A stretch of DNA of 64,000 bases from Solirubrobacteraceae bacterium (GTDB lineage Bacteria; Actinomycetota; Thermoleophilia; Solirubrobacterales; Solirubrobacteraceae): assembly GCA_030447275.1 (NCBI GenBank), contig JAUJPF010000003.1, positions 1 to 64,000 on the forward strand, written 5' to 3'. Made by a program: the position numbers and the translations under genes. Shown piece by piece: positions 20,596 to 28,911 of the stretch; the stretch's first letter is position 1; every line of letters starts with the position of its first letter. Under the pieces are notes generated by a model that worked only from the letters and a program-made list of their open reading frames with translations, made no database searches and was not told the origin of the DNA.

Positions 20596-21474
20596 TCATT
20601 GTGACACGTCGGCTCCGAACGGCCGGGAGCGCTGGGGTTCCCGGGGGACGAACTGGAGCTCGATCTCCTCCCCGAGGTCCCGGAACCGCAGGCGCTTCGC
20701 CCGCGTCCGGGCGGCGCGTCGGCCGCTCTCCCACACCCGCCGGGCAACGGCGTAGTCGGCGCCGCGACGCAGCCGCCAGACGCTCCCGTCGCCCCAGCGG
20801 TCCCAGGGGTAGCGGCTGTAGACCTGCGGCTCCCATGCCGAGATCCGCGCCGCACGTTCGCGCTTACGCCTCAGGGCGGGTGCACCTGCGTCCGCGTAGA
20901 GCGCCGCGACGGCGGCCTTCGCGCGGCGTCCGCCCACCTGCACTACCCGCACGGCGTCGCTCCGCGCGTGTCTGTGGAGCCCCGGGACGAACCCGTCGGC
21001 GAAGACGCCTGAGAGGAAGTGCGCGAACTGCTGCATCAGAGCGGGCGGGCCGACGACGAGCAGACTGGGCATCCCCGTCCGGCTGTCGACGCGAAGGGAA
21101 CCGTCTCCGTCGACGACGCCGCGCCAGAAGTCCCGGCTCTCGGCCAGGTGCGGGAGAACCCCGGGGTGCGTATGGGCGCGGCCCGCGACGATGCCGTAGG
21201 CGTGGAGTTGCCGCGCGAGCGCAGCGCAGCCGATCGCGAGCCGCCGCCCGGCGCCGGCGTTGGCCGGCGCCAGCGGACGATCCGCGCATCCGAGGGCGCG
21301 CTGGAAGGAACGGAGATGTTCCGCGTCCTCTGTCTTGAGGACGACGATCAGCTCGCGGGCGGTGGCGCACCCATCGGCCGTCAGGAACCCGATCCAGTAC
21401 GCCGACTCGCTGGTGATCTCGGCGAAGAATTCGAGGTCCGGTACCGCGTACCGCTGTCGTGGCCGACCCTTCAC
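20596..21474 (-). CDS. LAGLIDADG homing-endonuclease-like protein, free-standing
   Basis: This 292-residue protein carries two LAGLIDADG-type motifs: SESAYWIGFLTADGCAT near residue 20 and DFWRGVVDGDGSLRVDS near residue 120. Each ends in the acidic residue that binds catalytic metal. Such monomeric enzymes cut long DNA sites and spread themselves or their host intron or intein. The C-terminal third is Arg-rich (RAARTRAKRLRFRDL) and could bind DNA. It is not within an intein, since ssb and rpsR are both complete on either side. It interrupts the usual ssb-rpsR adjacency in the same orientation. GTG start at 21474. Current cutting activity is unknown; domestication is possible. Confidence 0.8.
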   Translation of the reverse strand: MKGRPRQRYAVPDLEFFAEITSESAYWIGFLTADGCATARELIVVLKTEDAEHLRSFQRALGCADRPLAPANAGAGRRLAIGCAALARQLHAYGIVAGRAHTHPGVLPHLAESRDFWRGVVDGDGSLRVDSRTGMPSLLVVGPPALMQQFAHFLSGVFADGFVPGLHRHARSDAVRVVQVGGRRAKAAVAALYADAGAPALRRKRERAARISAWEPQVYSRYPWDRWGDGSVWRLRRGADYAVARRVWESGRRAARTRAKRLRFRDLGEEIELQFVPREPQRSRPFGADVSQ

Positions 21475-21496
21475 GACGCGCCGCCTCTACGACGAC

Positions 21497-21518
21497 GGGC
21501 CTCCCGTTGAGGGGGCCC
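21497..21518 (-). terminator. Hairpin between ssb and the LAGLIDADG gene
   Basis: An eight-pair GC stem (21497-21504 with 21511-21518, one G-U pair) closes a six-base loop about 30 bases past the ssb stop. There is no T run, so this may be an attenuator or processing site rather than a true terminator. It could mark the boundary of the inserted gene. Confidence 0.4.
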
Positions 21519-21545
21519 GCGTCACGTCTTCCTGGTCCTGCCTTC

Positions 21546-22031
21546 CTAGAACGGGATGTCGTCGTCGGCAGGCGCGGAGCCGCCGCCGCCGTTGCCGCCG
21601 CCGGCCGGCGCCGCGGCGAAGTCGTTTGTGTCGACCGGGACGTCCGAGCGGGGCGTAAAGCCGCCGCCGTTGCCGCCGTTCTGAACGTCGTCGCGGCCGC
21701 CGAGGAACTCCACGTTGTCGGCGACGACTTCGATGCTCTGGCGGTTGTTGCCCTGCTGGTCCTGCCACTCGCGCCATTCGAGCCGGCCGTCGAGCGCGAC
21801 CGCGCGGCCCTTCGTCAGGTACTGCGCCGCGAGCTCGCCCTGGCGGCCCCAGATCGAGACGTCGATGAAGTTGCCCTTCTCGCCCCACTCGCCCGACGCG
21901 GGGTCCTTCTTGCGCGTGTTGAACGCGAGGCGCAGGCTGCACACCGACATGCCGCTCGGCAGCGACCGCAGCTCCGGGTCTCGAGTGAGGCGCCCCGTGA
22001 GGACCACCCTGTTGATGTTGGTCGCGGCCAT
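21546..22031 (-). CDS. ssb: Single-stranded DNA-binding protein
   Basis: This is a 161-residue OB-fold protein coating single-stranded DNA at replication forks. The start at 22031 (MAATNINRVVLTGRLTRDPE) is chosen over an upstream ATG because AAAGGAG precedes it and the OB fold begins there. SIWGRQGELAAQYLTKGRAV and WREWQDQQGNNRQSIEVVAD are typical. A Gly/Asn-rich linker leads to the acidic tip DDDIPF, which recruits partner proteins. It lies between rpsF and the LAGLIDADG gene. Confidence 0.97.
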   Translation of the reverse strand: MAATNINRVVLTGRLTRDPELRSLPSGMSVCSLRLAFNTRKKDPASGEWGEKGNFIDVSIWGRQGELAAQYLTKGRAVALDGRLEWREWQDQQGNNRQSIEVVADNVEFLGGRDDVQNGGNGGGFTPRSDVPVDTNDFAAAPAGGGNGGGGSAPADDDIPF

Positions 22032-22190
22032 CCCGCGGACTCCTTTCGGCAACGAACTTTGCGCTGGACGGCGAGTGTACGGACGGGTTCGGCGGTCACC
22101 CCCGTTCATGCCGGAATCTCCGCAGGTTCGTTGCGGAGGCGGCGCGAAGTGGGTGGCGTCGGGCGCGGAGCGGCGGCGGGGCCGCTCGTC

Positions 22191-22559
22191 TCAGCGCTCG
22201 GCGGGCTCGGGGTCGCCGCCGGTGACCGGCGCGACGGACTTGAGGTCCGGCGGGTCCGGGGTTCCCGGACGGAGCTTGATGATGCGGTAGCGGACGACGC
22301 CGTCGGTGATCCGGAGGGTCCGGTCGAGGCGCTCGAGCAGCTCGCGGGAGCTGTGGAACTGGATCAGGTGGAAGTCCGCCTCGGGCTTGTGGCGGATCTC
22401 GTACGCGAGCTTCCGGCGACCCCAGTCGTGCGCGGAGACGACCGTGCCGTTGTCGGCGACCATCGCCTCGACGTCGGCGAGGATCCGCTCGCGCTGCTCC
22501 TCCGGGAGCTCGCTGTCGAGCAGGATGTTCAGGTCGTATGTGATCGCAGCGTCGGCCAT
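22191..22559 (-). CDS. rpsF: 30S ribosomal protein S6
   Basis: This 122-residue small-subunit protein pairs with S18 on 16S rRNA. Features are ITYDLNILLDSELPEEQRER, then DWGRRKLAYEIRHKPEADFH and the C-terminal strand RITDGVVRYRIIKL. A short Pro/Asp-rich tail follows. The ATG is at 22559. It is the first gene of the minus-strand operon leading through ssb, rpsR, rplI, dnaB and purA. The 159-base gap to ssb carries no gene. Confidence 0.96.
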   Translation of the reverse strand: MADAAITYDLNILLDSELPEEQRERILADVEAMVADNGTVVSAHDWGRRKLAYEIRHKPEADFHLIQFHSSRELLERLDRTLRITDGVVRYRIIKLRPGTPDPPDLKSVAPVTGGDPEPAER

Positions 22560-22620
22560 CGGCGCGGTCGAACACTGTAGCGAGGGGGCGAGTCGCGCCG
22601 CCCGCCGGCCTGTTCCTCCC

Positions 22621-23100
22621 ATGGAGCTGCTCCGCCGGGTCAGATGGGGGAACGTCGGACGCGCCGCGGCGCTGCTCGCGGTGGTCGCCCTCGTCGTGCT
22701 GTGGCCGCGGCTGCGGTCCGATCCCCCGCCGCTGCCGCCCGAGCCCCCGGCCGCGGTCGAGCCGCCGCCGGTGGCGGAGCCCGCGCCGCGCGACGTGGCG
22801 AGGCGTGCGGAGGAGACGCGCGACGCGACGCCGCGGCGGCGAAGTCGGGCGAGGCGGCGGAGCGAGGGGCGGCGGCGGAGAGGTGCGGCTCGCGGAGAGC
22901 GGAGCGGCGAGTGGCGGAGCGGCGAGGCGCGCGCGGGGCGCAGGCGAGCGGCCGGGGAGGCCGGGCGGTCGCCGGCTCGGAGTGGCGCGCGCGGGGCGGC
23001 GGTGGCCGGCGACGCCGCGGGGAGTGGGCCGGCGGCGCCGAGCGGCGCAAGCGGAGGGGGAGGAGGCGGAGGCGCCCCGTCCGAGTTCGGCTTCGAGTGA
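22621..23100 (+). CDS. Single-pass membrane protein with low-complexity tail
   Basis: This is a 159-residue ORF. Residues ~13-30 (RAAALLAVVALVVLWPRL) form one membrane helix. A Pro-rich stretch (DPPPLPPEPPAAVEPPP) follows, then Arg/Ala/Gly-rich low complexity, a run of glycines and the end PSEFGFE. No enzyme motif is visible. The middle has unusual composition for this genome, and a frame error there cannot be excluded. It is divergent from rpsF with a 61-base gap. Confidence 0.55.
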   Translation: MELLRRVRWGNVGRAAALLAVVALVVLWPRLRSDPPPLPPEPPAAVEPPPVAEPAPRDVARRAEETRDATPRRRSRARRRSEGRRRRGAARGERSGEWRSGEARAGRRRAAGEAGRSPARSGARGAAVAGDAAGSGPAAPSGASGGGGGGGAPSEFGFE

Positions 23101-23109
23101 GCCCCGCCC

Positions 23110-24573
23110 CTACGACCGCGCGCTGTCCAGCGCCGACTTCTTGTTCCGGATGTCCTCGAGCTGGTCGTCGATCCAGTCGCCGGGGTTGCGCGACGTCACG
23201 ATCTCGTGCAGCCCGCGCATGCGGCGAGTGCGCTCGTCCGGCGACATGGTCAGCGCGGCGTGGATCGAGTCCGCCGTCTCCTGGATGTCGAACGGGTTCA
23301 CGGACAGCGCGAACTCGCCGAGCTCCTCGTGCGCGCCGGTGTTCTCGCTGAGCACCGACACCCCGTTGACCTCGTTGACGAGCGGGCCCTCCTTCGCCAC
23401 GAGGTTCATCCCGTCGAACATCGCGTTGACGAGCAGGACGTCGTAGTGCTTGTACGACGCCATCGCCTCCTCGAGGTCGTCGCGCAGCTTGAGCTGGATG
23501 GGCATCCAGTCCGGAGTCCCGTGCCGGTGGTTGACGACGGCGACGAGCGCCTCGATGCGCTCGAGGTACTCGGCGTACTCCGGCACGTCGGTCCGCGACG
23601 GCATGAGCTGGGCGACGAACGTGACGCGCTCCAGGTACTCGGGGTGCTGCTCCAGGAACAGATCGAACGCCGAGAACCCGCGTAGGACGTTCTTCGACAG
23701 GTCGGCGCGGTCGACGCGCAGCAGCAGGAAGTCGCGCTTGCGCCGCAGCAGCTCGCGCTCGAAGTCCTGCGTGCGCTCCGACGACGCCACCCGCGTCGTC
23801 GCGCGCGCGTCGATCGGCAGCGGGTACGCGCGGACCCACACCTCGCGCCCGTCGAACTCGACGACGCCGCGGCCGAAGTCGACCGTGAGGTCCATGAGGT
23901 CGCGGCAGCACTGCAGGAAGTTCCACCTGTACGAGCGCGTGTGGAACCCGACGATGTCGTTCGACAGCAGCCCCTCGAAGATCTCGCCCCGGATCCGCCG
24001 GGGGAGCACGCGCCAGGCGTCGGGCTGCGTCCACGGGATGTGGATGAAGTGGTGCAGGAAGGCGTCGGGTCGCGCGCGCCGCACGAGCGCCGGCAGCGTG
24101 TAGAGGTGGTAGTCGTGGACCATCACGACCGGGTCGTCGACGCCGTCGATCTCGCCGAGCACCGCCTCGGCCAGGTCCTCGTTGACGACGTTGTAGCCGT
24201 ACTCGAAGGCCTCGACCTCGTGGCGCCGGATGTCGGGCGCGTTCGACAGGTCCCACAGGTAGTGCTGGATGAACCACAGCATCGGGTTCGCGACGACGTT
24301 GTAGAAGCGCTCGTACGCGTCCGGGTCCGACGCCACGAGCCGCACCTCGTACGACCCGCCGGCGGGCGACTCGACCGTGAACGGGCGGCCGCCGGCCTCC
24401 GTCGCCTTGTCGACGTCCTCGTCGGTCATCGCCGACGCGATCCACGTCGTCTCGCGGTGCGAGGCAAGGCCGGTGAGCGCGGTGACGAGCCCGCCGGTGC
24501 CGCGCTTGACCTCGCCGTCCGGCCCGAAGGTGACCGGGCCGCGGTTGGAGACGAGGACGAGCGGGGCGCTCAT
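23110..24573 (-). CDS. otsA: Trehalose-6-phosphate synthase (GT20)
   Basis: This is a 487-residue cytoplasmic glycosyltransferase making trehalose-6-phosphate from a nucleotide-glucose and glucose-6-phosphate, for osmotic and desiccation protection. GT20 features are LVLVSNRGPVTFGPDG, the acceptor region VMVHDYHLYTLPALVRR, HFIHIPWTQPDAWRVLP, DIVGFHTRSYRWNFLQC and the donor site VNAMFDGMNLVAKEGPLVN. ATG 24573 overlaps the stop of the inositol-phosphatase-like gene as ATGA, so the two are translationally coupled. No otsB is present in the window. It ends ten bases from a convergent gene. Confidence 0.93.
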   Translation of the reverse strand: MSAPLVLVSNRGPVTFGPDGEVKRGTGGLVTALTGLASHRETTWIASAMTDEDVDKATEAGGRPFTVESPAGGSYEVRLVASDPDAYERFYNVVANPMLWFIQHYLWDLSNAPDIRRHEVEAFEYGYNVVNEDLAEAVLGEIDGVDDPVVMVHDYHLYTLPALVRRARPDAFLHHFIHIPWTQPDAWRVLPRRIRGEIFEGLLSNDIVGFHTRSYRWNFLQCCRDLMDLTVDFGRGVVEFDGREVWVRAYPLPIDARATTRVASSERTQDFERELLRRKRDFLLLRVDRADLSKNVLRGFSAFDLFLEQHPEYLERVTFVAQLMPSRTDVPEYAEYLERIEALVAVVNHRHGTPDWMPIQLKLRDDLEEAMASYKHYDVLLVNAMFDGMNLVAKEGPLVNEVNGVSVLSENTGAHEELGEFALSVNPFDIQETADSIHAALTMSPDERTRRMRGLHEIVTSRNPGDWIDDQLEDIRNKKSALDSARS

Positions 24574-25520
24574 GCGGACGCCCCGAACCGTAGCGGTCGG
24601 CCGGTCCCGGCCTCGGACAGGCGCCGGATGCCGTCGTCCACGGCGCGCAGCAGCTTGCCGTGGAGCGCGGGGTTGGCGGCGGCGACGCACGACATCTGGT
24701 GCTCGACGCCCGACCCCAGCAGCGGGCGGGCGTCGAGCGACTCGCCGCGCGCGTCCGTCACGACCGCGCCGCCCTCGACGAGGCAGAGGACCGCCGCCGC
24801 GAGGTCGTACGGGGTGTTGTTGAGCACGGCGCCGCGGCCCACGCGCTCGAACGCGGAGCGCATGCCCGGCACCTCGTCGACGATCCGCGGCGACGGCTCG
24901 ACGTAGGCGTCGAGCTGGCCGGTGAGGATGCGGGTCGTGTCGTAGGTCGCCGAGCCGAGGTCGAAGACCGCGCCCCACGCCGACGAGGCGTCCATCAGCT
25001 CGGCCAGCGCCTCGACCACGACGCGCGCCGGGCGACCGCGCAGCCCGTAGACCCAGAACATCTTCTCGACGTCCTCGTTCGCCGACAGGCGCAGCGGCAC
25101 GCTCGCCTCGAGCCCCTCGCCGCGCCGCGCGACGAACTGCGCGCCCGACTTGATCTCGACGATCGCCGCCGACTCGACGTCGCGCATGCAGGGAGACGAT
25201 CCCCGCCCGCCCATCGAGGCCAGCGCCACCGACACGCAGGCCGACTCGAAGCCCGCCATCGCCGGCCGCGTCCCGTCGATCGGGTCGACGATCAGCACGC
25301 GGTCACCGGAGCCGACGAGCCCGCGGTCCTCGGAGTAGAACGCGACGCCGGGCGCGTGTTCGGCCACCCACGCCTCGAGGTGCTCCTCGGCGCGCGCGTC
25401 GATCGCGAACGTCGCGTCGCCTCCCGGCGCCGTCCCCTCCCGGACGCGGCCGGCGTGCGACCCCAGCTCCGGAAGGACGACCTCCCGGAGCGACAGCGCC
25501 AGCTCCAGGACGGCGATCAC
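24570..25520 (-). CDS. Inositol-monophosphatase-family phosphatase
   Basis: This 316-residue protein belongs to the Mg/Li-dependent phosphatase superfamily (IMPase/FBPase/CysQ). Metal ligands are visible: Glu64 in YSEDRG and Asp79/Asp82 in VDPIDGTRPAMAG, with a second aspartate in NNTPYDLAAAVLCLVEGGA. The substrate is not evident. Tight coupling to otsA (ATGA overlap) suggests it could dephosphorylate trehalose-6-phosphate or another osmolyte phosphate, a role OtsB usually fills. That is an inference. The GTG start at 25520 lies inside a perfect 10-bp inverted repeat, which may limit translation. Confidence 0.85.
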   Translation of the reverse strand: MIAVLELALSLREVVLPELGSHAGRVREGTAPGGDATFAIDARAEEHLEAWVAEHAPGVAFYSEDRGLVGSGDRVLIVDPIDGTRPAMAGFESACVSVALASMGGRGSSPCMRDVESAAIVEIKSGAQFVARRGEGLEASVPLRLSANEDVEKMFWVYGLRGRPARVVVEALAELMDASSAWGAVFDLGSATYDTTRILTGQLDAYVEPSPRIVDEVPGMRSAFERVGRGAVLNNTPYDLAAAVLCLVEGGAVVTDARGESLDARPLLGSGVEHQMSCVAAANPALHGKLLRAVDDGIRRLSEAGTGRPLRFGASA

Positions 25521-25533
25521 TTCGTGATCGCCG
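25511..25533 (-). promoter_or_regulatory. Perfect inverted repeat over a start codon
   Basis: Ten bases (25511-25520) pair perfectly with 25524-25533 around a three-base loop. In the minus-strand transcript the GTG start of the phosphatase gene (25520-25518) sits within this stem. It could hide the start codon or act as an operator; nothing shows which. Confidence 0.5.
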
Positions 25534-25534
25534 T

Positions 25535-25553
25535 CGAGTTGCTGCGCAACTCG
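25535..25553 (-). promoter_or_regulatory. Second inverted repeat after htrA
   Basis: An eight-base perfect stem (25535-25542 with 25546-25553, three-base loop) directly follows the htrA stop and precedes the first hairpin by one base. The tandem pair fills almost all of the 37-base htrA-phosphatase gap. No T run follows, so intrinsic termination is unlikely. Confidence 0.45.
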
Positions 25554-25557
25554 CGCA

Positions 25558-26783
<1,226 letters not shown>

Positions 26784-26787
<4 letters not shown>

Positions 26788-28156
26788 GCGGGCAGCTCGA
26801 GCGTGAAGGTGGTGCGGCCGGCGACGGCCTCGACCGAGAGGCGGCCGTCCATGCGGTCGGCCAGCTCGCGCGCGATGGCGAGCCCGAGGCCGGAGCCCTG
26901 GTTGTCGCCCGCGGTGTAGAACGGCTCGAAGAGGCGCTCGACGGCCTGGCGCTTGATCCCCTCGCCGAAGTCGCGCACCGCCAGGCGGACGCGGCCGTCC
27001 TGGCGGCCCGCGGTCACGACCATGTCGGTCCCCGGCGGTGTGTGCGCGAGCGCATTGTCGATCAGGATACGAAGGATCTGCGCCACCCGTTCCGGGTCCA
27101 CCTCGGCCTCGACCCCGCCGGCGGCGACGCGGAGCTCGAGTTGCGACTCGTGGCGCGCCAGCGCGGGGCCGAAGTCGCTGGTCACCGCGCGCAGCAGCAC
27201 GTCGAGGTCGGTCGGCTCGGGGCGCAGCGTCAGCGACCCCGCCTCGAGCTTGGAGAGGTCGAGCAGGTCCGTGGCCAGCTTGCCCAGCCGCACGACCTGG
27301 TCGCGCAGCTGCGTGATGAACGCGTCGCGGGTCTCGAGGTCGAGATCCTCGTCCGCGAGCAGCTCGAGGAACCCGCCGGCGTGCGCAGCTCGTGCGAGGC
27401 GGTGGCGATGAACCGCCTGCGCGCGCTCTCGAGCTGGGCGAGCTGGCCCTGCATGTCGTCGAGGGCCACCGCGAGCTGGCCGAGCTCGTCGTCGCGGTCG
27501 ATCGGGAAGCGCACGCTCATGTCGCCGCGTGCGACGCGCCGCGCCGCGCCCTCGAGCACCTTGATCCGCCGGGCCAGGCGCGAGGCCAGCAGCAGGCCGG
27601 CGGCCAGCGCGATGACGAGCGCGATCGCGCCGGACACGAGGATCCGGTCGCGGACGAGGTCGACGTTGGCCTCGACGTCGCTCAGCGGCGCCGAGTAGAC
27701 GATCACCCGCTCGACGTCGTTGCCGCGCATGACCGGCAGCGCCGCCTGCCCCAGCCTCCCGTCGACGCTCGTCTCGGTGCCCGTCGCCACGCGCCGCCGC
27801 CGCGCCGCCTCGGTGGCCACCGCGAACTGGAGGTCGGCGGTCTCGCCGATCGAGTCCGCGGTGGGCGCGACCTCGAGGCTGCCGCTCACCCGGTCGACGC
27901 GCAGCAGCGTCACCCGCGCGCTGGCCCGGTCGCCGGTCCGCGCCACGACCTTGCGCAGCCGCTCGATCCGCAGCTCGCGCGAGGCGATGATCGCGTCGGA
28001 GAACTCGCGCGCGTCGGCGGCGAGGCTCTGGAGCTTCTGGTCCTCGAGGTTGTCCTCGAGCGTCGGCGCGACGTAGACGTAGACGAAGCCGACGGCGAAC
28101 ACCGCCACGGCGAACACCAGGAGGGCGAGTCGGGTGCGGATGAGGCGGAGCGCCAT
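26784..28156 (-). CDS. Sensor histidine kinase, frame break in H box
   Basis: This membrane kinase pairs with the response regulator upstream. An N-terminal helix (residues ~8-28), an extracellular sensor (~30-165), a second helix (~172-190), HAMP (~190-240) and HisKA with His255 in ATASHELRTP are followed by HATPase_c: ILIDNALAHTPPG (N box), VRDFGEGIKRQ (G1) and GSGLGLAIARELAD (G2). Immediately after HELRTP the frame breaks (27374-27381). The usual four or so residues before GGFLELLADEDLDL are missing, consistent with a ~13-base loss. As read, the kinase would be truncated. ATG 28156 lies 11 bases after the regulator. Confidence 0.88.
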
Positions 28157-28167
28157 CGCCGGCGCCT

Positions 28168-28893
28168 CTAGTCGGTGTCGCGGAAGCGATAGCCGACGCC
28201 CCGCACCGTGAAGAGGTACTCGGGGTCCTTCGCGTCCTGCTCGAGCTTCTCGCGGAGGTGGCGGATGTGGACGTCGATGGTGCGCGGGTCGCGGAACGCC
28301 GAGTCGCCCCAGATCCGCGTGAGCAGCATCTCGCGCGTGAAGACGCGGCCGGGGTTGCACGCGAGCGCCTTGAGGATCTCGAACTCGACGTACGTGGCCT
28401 GGACGTCCTCGGCGCGGACACGGACGGTGCGCTTGGCGAAGTCGACACGCAGCTCGCCGACCTCGAGCGGCTCGTCGTCGCCCAGCTCCTGCGTGCGCTT
28501 GGCCCACGTCGAGCGCCGCAGCGCCGCCTTGACCCGCGAGCGGAACTCGCGCAGCGAGAACGGCTTGGTGATGTAGTCGTCCGCGCCCAGCTCGAGCCCG
28601 ACGACCTTGTCGACCTCCTCCGCCCGCGCGGTGAGCATGATGATCGGGACGGTGCTCTTGGCCCGCAGGCGCCGGCAGACCTCGAGGCCGTCGAGCCGCG
28701 GCATCATCACGTCGAGGACGACGAGGTCGTACTCGCCGTCGTCGAAGCGGGCGAGCGCCTCGCGCCCGTCGGACGCGCACGTCACGTCGTAGCCGTCCTT
28801 CTGGAGTGGGTACGAGAGCAGCGTCTGGATGGCGCGCTCGTCGTCGACGAGCAGGATGCGGGGAGAGCGCTCGGCCATGGTGGTCGTACGCAT
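28168..28893 (-). CDS. OmpR/PhoB-family response regulator
   Basis: This is a 241-residue DNA-binding regulator. The receiver domain (~11-125) has the acidic pair in LLVDDERA, the phosphoacceptor Asp61 in LVVLDVMMPRLDG, and the conserved lysine in DDYITKPFSLREF. The winged-helix output domain (~145-238) ends TIDVHIRHLREKLEQD and VRGVGYRFRDT. ATG 28893 is preceded by a G run; MAERS at 28878 is the alternative. It leads an operon with the kinase, HtrA, the phosphatase and otsA. Its start codon abuts a possible start of the divergent membrane gene in CATATG. Confidence 0.95.
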   Translation of the reverse strand: MRTTTMAERSPRILLVDDERAIQTLLSYPLQKDGYDVTCASDGREALARFDDGEYDLVVLDVMMPRLDGLEVCRRLRAKSTVPIIMLTARAEEVDKVVGLELGADDYITKPFSLREFRSRVKAALRRSTWAKRTQELGDDEPLEVGELRVDFAKRTVRVRAEDVQATYVEFEILKALACNPGRVFTREMLLTRIWGDSAFRDPRTIDVHIRHLREKLEQDAKDPEYLFTVRGVGYRFRDTD

Positions 28894-28911
28894 ATGGTGA
28901 CAACCCCCCTG

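Noticed and set aside
20596-21474. Intein or group I intron at the LAGLIDADG gene
   Set aside because: No extein junction residues or split host protein: ssb ends normally in DDDIPF and rpsR is complete.
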